Source of the DNA: Defluviitaleaceae bacterium
GTDB taxonomy: Bacteria > Bacillota > Clostridia > Lachnospirales > WQUN01
Assembly (NCBI GenBank): GCA_009782245.1
Contig: WRKK01000318.1
Coordinates: 1 to 12,446, forward strand
Direction: 5' to 3'
Length of the DNA stretch: 12,446 nucleotides
The notes under the pieces are model-generated. The model saw only the letters and a list, made by a program, of their open reading frames with translations, was not told the DNA's origin and searched no databases. Made by a program: the position numbers and the translations under genes. Below are positions 1-4,992 of the stretch, one piece after another. Numbering within the stretch: the first letter of the stretch is position 1; every line of letters begins with the position of its first letter.

Positions 1-64
1 CCCCCGCCTGCCGGCGGGCAGGCACACCCCGCAAGGAGCGCGCCCCTTGACCCGCTAATTTTTA
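1..64 (+). repeat. Dispersed palindromic repeat, copy 1
   Basis: A 7-bp perfect hairpin (GCCTGCC at 6-12 with GGCAGGC at 17-23) is followed by a core at 24-58 that reads through CGCAAGGAGCGCGCCCCTTG and ends in ACCCGCTAA. The same core recurs at 4753-4787 in the same orientation and, lacking one C, near 4927-4960 in the opposite orientation. Inside the core CAAGG and CCTTG can pair as a second hairpin around a GCGCGC centre. It may continue to the left of the window. It lies downstream of yaaR on the minus strand. No reading frame is apparent, so it is an intergenic repeat rather than a gene. Confidence 0.85.
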
Positions 65-85
65 ATGTTTATGGGTAAATTAATG

Positions 86-109
86 GTAGGGGCGGATATT
101 ATCCGCCCG
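86..109. repeat. GGGGCG-type intergenic hairpin
   Basis: GGGCGGAT at 90-97 pairs with ATCCGCCC at 101-108 around a 3-base loop. The sequence starts GTAGGGGCG and ends CGCCCG, as does the hairpin at 6412-6438, although the inner bases differ. It resembles REP-type palindromes. No T-tract follows on either strand, so it is a poor intrinsic terminator candidate. Confidence 0.6.
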
Positions 110-163
110 ATTGCGTAAACAGCTAAATTTGTCCACACGGTTTATGGCGATTGTATGATTACA

Positions 164-604
164 TCACACCAAAATATCCATTAAAAGCCCTTCGATTTCC
201 TCAATAAGGGCTAGAATAGCAATATGGTCTTTTTCCACCTTTAGAAGTTCTTGGGCAAGGTCGTCTAGGTCTTTGTTTATTAGGCGGACAATGCCGTAAA
301 CACGGTGGCGGCCGCGTCTATCTAAAAAGTTTTCGCGGCTAAATTCGTGGGAATTTGTAACAATTTCGTTTATAAAGCTAGTTACCATTTTGCGGTATTC
401 TTTTAGGTCGCCAATATCCATGTGGCGGGTTAGGCGTTTGCCCCGTTCGGTTATTTCGCCTATGAGGTGTTCCAGGCGGCTAACCAGCGAGCCATCGCTT
501 AATTTGCTAAGCACAAAGCTAAAATTTTCTTCTATGGGTTTTGCGTCAACTCTGTTTGCCTCGCTAAAGCGGGTTGCCAAAATTTCCGAAATTTTCAGTT
601 CCAA
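164..604 (-). CDS. yaaR: YaaR family protein (DUF327)
   Basis: A 146-residue cytoplasmic, helix-rich protein of the DUF327/YaaR family; its length equals that of the Bacillus subtilis protein as I recall it. Family features seen include the charged stretch around EYRKMVTSFINEIV and the DLKEY and RRGR segments. No enzymatic motif is visible and the biochemical role of the family is unknown. The start is TTG at 604: the sequence AAGAAGG, which overlaps the last codons of darA, lies 7 bases upstream of it, and no ATG is better placed. It begins only 2 bases after the darA stop, so the two are translated from one message and are probably coupled. In B. subtilis the order is tmk-darA-yaaR-holB; here the space after yaaR holds repeats instead of an immediate holB. 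Confidence 0.9.
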   Translation of the reverse strand: MELKISEILATRFSEANRVDAKPIEENFSFVLSKLSDGSLVSRLEHLIGEITERGKRLTRHMDIGDLKEYRKMVTSFINEIVTNSHEFSRENFLDRRGRHRVYGIVRLINKDLDDLAQELLKVEKDHIAILALIEEIEGLLMDILV

Positions 605-606
605 GG

Positions 607-936
607 CTATACCTTCTTAAATTCTTCTATATTTAGCACAAATATTGTCGCGCCGCCGATAGTAACTTCTACGGGATAAGGCACGTAACTTTCGCTTACG
701 TTCATGTGTGTGGCGTTTACGGACGTTATTTGTTTGCGACTTTTGCACTTTTGTTCTATTAGGCTAATCATTTCTGGTACTCGTTTATCTTCCACACCGC
801 TGATAAGTGTGGTAAAGCCAGCCCGCAAAAAGCCGCCTGTGCTTGCTAGTTTTGTTACGCTATAATTTTTTTCTACCAACAAATCCAAAACGTGGAACGC
901 ATCTTCATCGTGAACAACTGCCATTACTAGTTTCAT
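607..936 (-). CDS. darA: Cyclic-di-AMP receptor DarA/PstA (YaaQ, DUF970)
   Basis: A 109-residue PII-like protein, full length for the family, which forms trimers that bind the second messenger cyclic di-AMP in the cytosol; its downstream target is not established. Diagnostic segments are TKLASTGGFLRAG at 28-40, GVED at 47-50, and YVPYPVEVTIGGATIFVL at 84-101. Start ATG at 936 has a near-perfect AAGGAGG ribosome site 7 bases upstream. It is the first gene of a darA-yaaR message likely driven from the promoter at 1053-1081. One oddity: residue 41, after FLRAG, is Phe (codon TTT). As I recall, B. subtilis DarA and S. aureus PstA have Asn here, and in PstA it helps contact the ligand base. Confidence 0.95.
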   Translation of the reverse strand: MKLVMAVVHDEDAFHVLDLLVEKNYSVTKLASTGGFLRAGFTTLISGVEDKRVPEMISLIEQKCKSRKQITSVNATHMNVSESYVPYPVEVTIGGATIFVLNIEEFKKV

Positions 937-1004
937 AAAAATTCCTCCTTAAAATTGGGGCGCGCCGTAGCAAACGCCGTGTTTTTAGTATTTTTGCTGT
1001 TATT

Positions 1005-1045
1005 TTTGGTGCTTTTTGGTTGATATTTGGTGCTTTTTGGTTGAT
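1005..1045. repeat. Two-copy 21-bp tandem repeat in the darA leader
   Basis: Identical 20-base copies at 1005-1024 and 1026-1045 repeat with a 21-base period (TTTGGTGCTTTTTGGTTGAT on the plus strand). A degraded third copy may follow toward 990. The repeats sit in the presumed untranslated leader of darA, between its promoter and ribosome site. The period is a multiple of three, but the open frame covering it shows no coding character. Confidence 0.85.
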
Positions 1046-1052
1046 GTTTAAT

Positions 1053-1081
1053 AGTATAACACAAATTTAACGCACACGCAA
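1053..1081 (-). promoter_or_regulatory. Predicted promoter for darA-yaaR
   Basis: On the minus strand TTGCGT (1076-1081) and TATACT (1053-1058) are separated by 17 bases. The -10 is preceded by TGT, giving an extended TGN element that can compensate for the weak -35. It overlaps the last codons of the radical SAM gene, so darA-yaaR can be expressed independently of it. The leader to the darA ATG would be about 110 bases. Confidence 0.55.
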
Positions 1082-1660
1082 CGAAATATCCAACGAGTTG
1101 CAAAGTTCGGCGCATTGCGAAATATCGGCGGCGGATAACGTGCTGCCGACTACTGTCATTTTTACTTCTGGTATACATTGCTTGCAATCTTTGGCAAATT
1201 GGATAAGCGAATCAAAAGATTTTTCGCCAAACATGGGCAAGCACATAGAGTTATACATTTTAGCATTAGGTGCATTTAAGCTAATAGAAACACGATCTAT
1301 TAAGCCAGCTAATTTTGGAGCAGTTTTTGTGTTGTTTATTAGGTCGCTTAGCCCGTTGGTGTTTAGGCGTATTGGCGGCTTAATGGTTAGGCTTTTGATA
1401 AACTCTGCCGTTTTTAGTAGTATGTCTAGCCGCTCGGTTGGCTCGCCGTAGCCGCAAAAAACCGCCTCTTTGTATTTGGGATAGTCTAAATTTTCTAGCA
1501 CAGATATAACTTCGTCTACGGTTGGTTCGTGTTCTAGCCACAGGCTTTCGTTGGGATTAATGCCAGGCCCATTGTTACGCAAGCAAAATTTGCAGTTACA
1601 TGGGCAAAGGTTAGTAATGTTAAAATAAACAGATTTACCCACTTCGTACGCAATTACCAA
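1067..1660 (-). CDS. TatD-linked radical SAM protein
   Basis: A 197-residue radical SAM enzyme of the short family found next to tatD (the TIGR04038 type, from memory). The cluster motif is CX3CX2C with Cys19, Cys23 and Cys26 inside NLCPCNCKFCLRN; an extra Cys21 lies within it. GYGEPTERL at 70-78 is the SAM-binding GEP motif, and RLNTNG and VSISLNA follow as expected for the barrel. It ends soon after the barrel, typical of this family, and the substrate is unknown. The start is TTG at 1660, with AAAGGA 8 bases upstream and alignment to family N termini (xxxYEVGxSVYFNIT). Its own promoter is at 1699-1727. The usual partner tatD is not in the window: the restriction cassette begins divergently just upstream. 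Confidence 0.88.
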   Translation of the reverse strand: MVIAYEVGKSVYFNITNLCPCNCKFCLRNNGPGINPNESLWLEHEPTVDEVISVLENLDYPKYKEAVFCGYGEPTERLDILLKTAEFIKSLTIKPPIRLNTNGLSDLINNTKTAPKLAGLIDRVSISLNAPNAKMYNSMCLPMFGEKSFDSLIQFAKDCKQCIPEVKMTVVGSTLSAADISQCAELCNSLDISLRVR

Positions 1661-1698
1661 AAAATCAGTCCTTTCATTTTGGATAACTATTTTTTGTT

Positions 1699-1727
1699 AT
1701 TTTAACATAGTTTGGTTTTTTTTGCAA
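1699..1727 (-). promoter_or_regulatory. Predicted promoter for the radical SAM gene
   Basis: TTGCAA (1722-1727) and TAAAAT (1699-1704) on the minus strand with a 17-base spacer, about 40 bases ahead of the TTG start. It is divergent from the restriction-modification promoter at 1859-1887. Confidence 0.55.
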
Positions 1728-1791
1728 GGGGAATGGGGTGATGTGGAAATTTATTTTTGGTGAAAAGTGATTGCGGGTTATTTTATTTTTT

Positions 1792-1834
1792 GGGGACGGG
1801 TGGGGTTTTTGTGGGGGCGGACGGGCGCTCGCCC
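1792..1834 (+). other. G-quadruplex motif and GC hairpin upstream of the RM promoter
   Basis: Four G runs at 1792-1795, 1798-1800, 1802-1805 and 1813-1817, with loops of 2, 1 and 7 bases, satisfy the canonical four-run G-quadruplex pattern. Immediately after, GGGC (1823-1826) and GCCC (1831-1834) can form a small hairpin that contains a GCGC site. The surrounding 1730-1830 is unusually G-rich on the plus strand compared with the rest of the window. Function is unknown. Confidence 0.6.
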
Positions 1835-1849
1835 TGCATAATCCATGCA
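1835..1849. promoter_or_regulatory. Dyad next to the RM promoter, possible operator
   Basis: TGCAT (1835-1839) and ATGCA (1845-1849) form a perfect 5-bp dyad around AATCC, ending 9 bases before the -35 box of the restriction-modification promoter. Position suggests an operator, but no controller gene is present in the cassette. Confidence 0.3.
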
Positions 1850-1858
1850 AAAAAATCC

Positions 1859-1907
1859 TTGACAATTCCAAAAAAATATGCTACAATACCCCCATAACGA
1901 AAATGGG
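1859..1907 (+). promoter_or_regulatory. Consensus promoter of the RM cassette
   Basis: TTGACA (1859-1864), a 17-base spacer and TACAAT (1882-1887) give a near-ideal housekeeping promoter; transcription would start near 1894. The first transcribed bases hold a small dyad, CCCAT (1891-1895) with ATGGG (1903-1907). The ribosome site for the methyltransferase is TTGGAGT at 1917-1923. The hexamers and much of the spacer closely resemble the promoter at 11990-12018. Confidence 0.85.
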
Positions 1908-1931
1908 ATAAAATAATTGGAGTAAAATACC

Positions 1932-2849
1932 ATGCAAAAATTTATAGATTTATTCTGCGGAATCGGCGGTTTTCGGCTTGCCTTGGAGAGTTGCGGCTTG
2001 CACTGCGTTTTTTCCAGCGAGATTGACAACCACGCAAAAGCCGCCTATCAAGCCAATTTCGGCGAACTCCCAAGCGGAGATATAACCCAAATTGCGGCAC
2101 AAAATATCCCAAAACATGATATTTTATGTGCAGGATTTCCGTGCCAATCGTTCAGTATTTCTGGCAAGCGCGGCGGCATTTCCGACAACAGAGGTCGCTT
2201 GTTTTATGAGATTGTTCGCATTGCTAAGTTTCACAAGCCGAGTGTGCTTTTATTGGAAAATGTGAAAAATATTCTGACAATCGATAATGGCTTGGTTGCC
2301 CAAGAAATCACAGCAAGCCTAAATGAAATAGGGTATAATGTGGAAAAATATGTCCTAAATGCGTCATTTTTCGGCGTTCCGCAAGCACGAGAACGTGTTT
2401 ATTTTGTTGCCTTAAAAAAGGAAATATCCGTAAAATACACGCCGCCGCAAGCCACCATGCAAAATATTTTTTTGGAGGATATTTTGGAAGAGGTTGACGA
2501 AAATTTTATTTTGCAACGAGATGACATAAAAATCTCGGAGCAGCCCGTAAAAAACAAGCTAAAACCCATAAGAATCGGCACGGTAAACAAAGGCGGACAA
2601 GGCGAACGCATTTACAGCCCAAAAGGTCATGCGATAACGCAATCGGCGTATGGTGGGGGCGTTGGCGCACGGACTGGGCTGTACAAAACCGCGCAAGGCG
2701 TTCGGCGCTTGACAATCAACGAATGCAAGGCGGTTATGGGGTTTCCGCAAAGCCACAAAGTTAGCGAGGGGATTCAGGGCTACCAACAACTGGGAAATGC
2801 TGTGATTCCGCAAATGATACGGCTTGTTTACGAAAGTATACAAATGTGA
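1932..2849 (+). CDS. DNA (cytosine-5) methyltransferase, M.HhaI-like
   Basis: A 305-residue single-chain C5-cytosine methyltransferase with all main motifs: I FCGIGGF (8-14), IV with catalytic Cys71 in GFPCQSFS, VI ENV (109-111), VIII QARERVYF (151-158), IX from RRLTINECKAVMGFP (258-272), and X QLGNAVIP. It transfers a methyl group from S-adenosylmethionine to cytosine C5. The target-recognition part, GKGGQGERIYS-like at 219-229 followed by AITQSAYGGGVGARTG, closely matches what I recall of M.HhaI; Gln223 and Arg226 would correspond to its Gln237 and Arg240. Predicted target is therefore GCGC. Length is close to the 327 of M.HhaI. It is the first gene of a two-gene cassette with its own promoter; the endonuclease start lies 8 bases past its stop. 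Enzyme class is certain, specificity inferred. Confidence 0.97.
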   Translation: MQKFIDLFCGIGGFRLALESCGLHCVFSSEIDNHAKAAYQANFGELPSGDITQIAAQNIPKHDILCAGFPCQSFSISGKRGGISDNRGRLFYEIVRIAKFHKPSVLLLENVKNILTIDNGLVAQEITASLNEIGYNVEKYVLNASFFGVPQARERVYFVALKKEISVKYTPPQATMQNIFLEDILEEVDENFILQRDDIKISEQPVKNKLKPIRIGTVNKGGQGERIYSPKGHAITQSAYGGGVGARTGLYKTAQGVRRLTINECKAVMGFPQSHKVSEGIQGYQQLGNAVIPQMIRLVYESIQM

Positions 2850-2857
2850 GGTGTAAA

Positions 2858-3583
2858 ATGGAAAATGCGTACATCGGCAGAAATGCTGAAAATATCATAC
2901 AAAACACGATTATCGATCAAGTGGAAGTTGTGGAAACTTTGCGACAACATTTCAAAATTGAGGGTAAGTTGAAAAATTCTGCTGGCGGTGGAATTTACGG
3001 GGAAAAATCGGACGGCAGAATAAATTTTGACTGCGGACATTACATCGATATGAACATCAAGAGTTTTACCGCCGCTTTCAACCAGTTGGCACGGACAACA
3101 ATCCCCAAATTTTGCGAAGATTTCCACATTAACGAGGACGACAAAACAGAGTTGCAAAATTTAATCATTGCAAAATCCCAAAACAGGGCAAATATGTTGT
3201 TCCCAATGGAAGTACAGGAAAAATGGGGCGAATTTTTCGCTGAAAACGCTAAACAGCTTGTAAAATGGGGATTTTCAAGCAAGCCAAGCCGTGAAATTTT
3301 GGTGCTGTTCAATCGCAAAACGAACTCTGTCAAAATTTACGCAATGCGAGATATTTTGCGAAAAATCAACCTTAACGTAACTTTTACAAAAGGCGGCGTT
3401 AATATCGGCGATTGCATTTCGTTTCAGCGAAAAGGCGGAAACGGCGTACATAGCAAAGAAATTCCTAAAAATTCATTGCAACACCCAGGAAACAACGTAC
3501 AGCTAAAGTTGAAACCGCTGAAATTTATTGAGGAATTTTCACAGCATTTACTTTCTGAATATGCCATACAAACAAGCGAATGA
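2858..3583 (+). CDS. Type II restriction endonuclease, HinP1I-like (predicted GCGC)
   Basis: A 241-residue protein in the slot of the partner nuclease. The C-terminal part, GGVNIG (179-184) then ISFQRKGGNG (187-196) and a NVQLKLKP tail, resembles the C terminus of HinP1I (247 residues, cuts G^CGC) as I remember it. The N-terminal half has SD (51-52), then NIK (66-68), then AFNQL, matching the order SD, QxK, GFNQI of HinP1I. The presumed metal-binding set is Asp52, Asn66, Lys68; MspI, a structural relative, also uses N-x-K. Start: ATG at 2858 is preferred over the overlapping GTG at 2846, because GAGGTG (2848-2853), which spans the methylase stop, is a good ribosome site for it. This implies translational coupling. 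Methylase-first order lets protection precede cleavage. Specificity and family rest on recalled sequences, not a search. Confidence 0.82.
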   Translation: MENAYIGRNAENIIQNTIIDQVEVVETLRQHFKIEGKLKNSAGGGIYGEKSDGRINFDCGHYIDMNIKSFTAAFNQLARTTIPKFCEDFHINEDDKTELQNLIIAKSQNRANMLFPMEVQEKWGEFFAENAKQLVKWGFSSKPSREILVLFNRKTNSVKIYAMRDILRKINLNVTFTKGGVNIGDCISFQRKGGNGVHSKEIPKNSLQHPGNNVQLKLKPLKFIEEFSQHLLSEYAIQTSE

Positions 3584-3656
3584 ACCAAAACCGTTTACTG
3601 CCAAAATCAAGCGGCGGCGAAATAACAACACCAACAACCAAAAAAAACAACTCCAC

Positions 3657-3691
3657 AAAAAGCCGATTATCCGCAAACTAATCGGCTTTTT
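3657..3691 (+). terminator. Strong intrinsic terminator of the RM cassette
   Basis: A perfect 13-bp stem (3657-3669 with 3679-3691, core AGCCGATTA/TAATCGGCT) and 9-base loop end in TTTTT. The A-run on the opposite arm makes it usable from either strand. It lies 74 bases after the endonuclease stop. The space 3584-3656 holds no gene I can see. Confidence 0.93.
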
Positions 3692-3711
3692 GTAAATTTC
3701 CCTGCGAAAAA

Positions 3712-3739
3712 TTTACACAAAATTAATAATTCCTAAATA
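3712..3739 (+). promoter_or_regulatory. Weak candidate promoter for the PstS-like gene
   Basis: TTTACA (3712-3717) and TAAATA (3734-3739) with a 16-base spacer is the best promoter-like match between the terminator and the lipoprotein gene. No clear Pho-type box was recognised. Confidence 0.25.
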
Positions 3740-3843
3740 CTCCCTTTATTAACGCTCTATAAACTACAAATACTGGCTTTGCGACAACTATCCGCCACAA
3801 AAAAAGCCCATCAAAACAAGGATATTTTAAGGAGAAAATTTTA

Positions 3844-4713
3844 ATGCAAAAGTTTAGCACAAAAATCAAATTATTTTTGCCTTTAGCACTTTTAACAAGC
3901 CTGTTACTTAGCGGTTGCTATGGTATGGACGGCGATTTTAACGCTAATATGACAATAGCTGTTATGTCGCGCGAGGACGGCTCTGGTACTAGGGGCGCAT
4001 TTGTGGAAATGTTGGGAATAGAACGCAACGGCGTTGACCACACTTTTATTGAGGCGGATATTCAGCACAGCGGCGGTGCGGTGCTTACTTCCGTGATTGC
4101 GAACATTCATTCGATTGGCTATATTTCGCTAGGTTCGCTGAACAGCACGGTTTCTAGCGTTAGCATTGACGGCGTGTTGCCCACAGCGGATACCGTTCGC
4201 AACGGCACTTATCCCATATTTAGAGCCTTTTATTTTGCCTTTGACGATTTAACCGAACTAGCACAGGATTTTGTAAATTTTGTGCTGTCGGCGGAGGGGC
4301 AGCAAATAGCCGCCAACCGAGGTTACGTATCTGTATCGGACGAACTTCCAGCGTTTGCGGGTAGCACAGCATCGGGCAGAGTTGTAATAACTGGCTCAAC
4401 TTCCGTTTTTCCGATTGTGGAAGTTTTGGGCGAAAAATTTGAAACGTTAAACCCAAGTGCCAGAATAGAAGTGCATTCGTCAGGCTCTAGTGCGGGTATA
4501 ACCGCCGCAATAGACGGCACAGCCGATATTGGCATGAGTTCTCGTGCATTAAACCCTAACGAAATAGCCCAAATTAACTCCACCGAAATTTTATTTGACG
4601 GCTTGGCAATAATCGTAAACAACAACAATCCCGTACAAAATATGTCCGTTGAAGAGGTGCGCCAAGTTTTTGAGGGCAAAATTTTTAACTGGTATAAGCT
4701 GAAAAGTTACTAA
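3844..4713 (+). CDS. PstS-like phosphate-binding lipoprotein, halves permuted
   Basis: A 289-residue substrate-binding protein with a lipoprotein signal (LLLSGC, lipidated Cys25). Motifs are those of phosphate-binding PstS but in swapped order. Normally C-terminal elements come first: SREDGSGTRGAF at 42-53, IGYISLGS at 91-98, VRNGTYPI near 118, LSAEGQ at 148-153. Normally N-terminal ones follow: GSTSV at 184-188, HSSGSSAG at 211-218, DIGMSSR at 228-234, IFNW at 280-283. The two together supply one complete set, so it could fold as a circularly permuted binding protein. I recall similarly permuted proteins in Clostridia. Start ATG 3844 has AAGGAG 9 bases upstream. No pstC, pstA or pstB follows; the gene ends 18 bases before an inverted repeat, so slight C-terminal erosion is possible. 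Confidence 0.85.
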   Translation: MQKFSTKIKLFLPLALLTSLLLSGCYGMDGDFNANMTIAVMSREDGSGTRGAFVEMLGIERNGVDHTFIEADIQHSGGAVLTSVIANIHSIGYISLGSLNSTVSSVSIDGVLPTADTVRNGTYPIFRAFYFAFDDLTELAQDFVNFVLSAEGQQIAANRGYVSVSDELPAFAGSTASGRVVITGSTSVFPIVEVLGEKFETLNPSARIEVHSSGSSAGITAAIDGTADIGMSSRALNPNEIAQINSTEILFDGLAIIVNNNNPVQNMSVEEVRQVFEGKIFNWYKLKSY

Positions 4714-4731
4714 AGTTACCAGCCCAACTGC

Positions 4732-4791
4732 AAAACCGTGGGGCTCTGCCCCACACCCCGCAAGGAGCGCGCCCCTTGACCCGCTAAATTT
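4732..4791 (+). repeat. Dispersed palindromic repeat, copy 2
   Basis: Begins AAAACCGTGGGG. A perfect hairpin, GTGGGGC (4738-4744) with GCCCCAC (4748-4754), is followed by the conserved core ending ACCCGCTAA at 4787. The core is identical to copy 1 over 24-58 except for its flanks. It starts just after the PstS-like gene and faces copy 3. Confidence 0.9.
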
Positions 4792-4922
4792 CTTTAAGAG
4801 TGTTAAACGAAAATTGTGAATAATTTTTTGAATTTTCATAGGGGCAGATATTTTTATAAAATCACAGATAAAATAGAAACTCGTAAAGGCACTATCATCA
4901 ACGTGCCACTAAAAACCATTAA

Positions 4923-4981
4923 AAATTTTAGCGGGTCAAGGGGCGCGCTCCTTGCGGGTGTGGGCAGCGCCCACGGTTTTT
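4923..4981 (-). repeat. Dispersed palindromic repeat, copy 3 (inverted)
   Basis: Reverse complement of copy 2 over nearly its whole length, including the outer AAAACCGTGGG. Its hairpin is GTGGGC (4960-4965) with GCCCAC (4969-4974). With copy 2 it frames a 131-base AT-rich spacer that contains only a GGCAC/GTGCC hairpin (4888-4892 with 4903-4907) and a TAGGGGCAG remnant near 4841. It lies 11 bases beyond the fucosidase stop, between two convergent genes. No transposase and no obvious target duplication was found. Confidence 0.9.
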
Positions 4982-4992
4982 ATGCTTTACAA

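Noticed and set aside
933..1187. An 84-residue minus-strand frame with repeated QPKSTK units
   Set aside because: It overlaps the end of the radical SAM gene and the darA leader; the repeats come from the 21-bp DNA repeat and there is no ribosome site or family resemblance.
1674..2029. Minus-strand frames of 65 and 83 residues upstream of the methylase
   Set aside because: Low-complexity, Pro/Lys-rich translations of G-rich intergenic DNA overlapping the methylase start and its promoter; no coding signs.
2846..2860. GTG at 2846 as the nuclease start, overlapping the methylase stop
   Set aside because: It would make the good ribosome site GAGGTG fall inside the coding sequence and leave the GTG without one; ATG at 2858 fits better, though both give nearly the same protein.
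1932..3583. The idea of a new multi-gene defence island
   Set aside because: Only a methylase and a nuclease are present; no helicase, sensor, reverse transcriptase or toxin-like gene lies beside them. A standard type II cassette explains the data.
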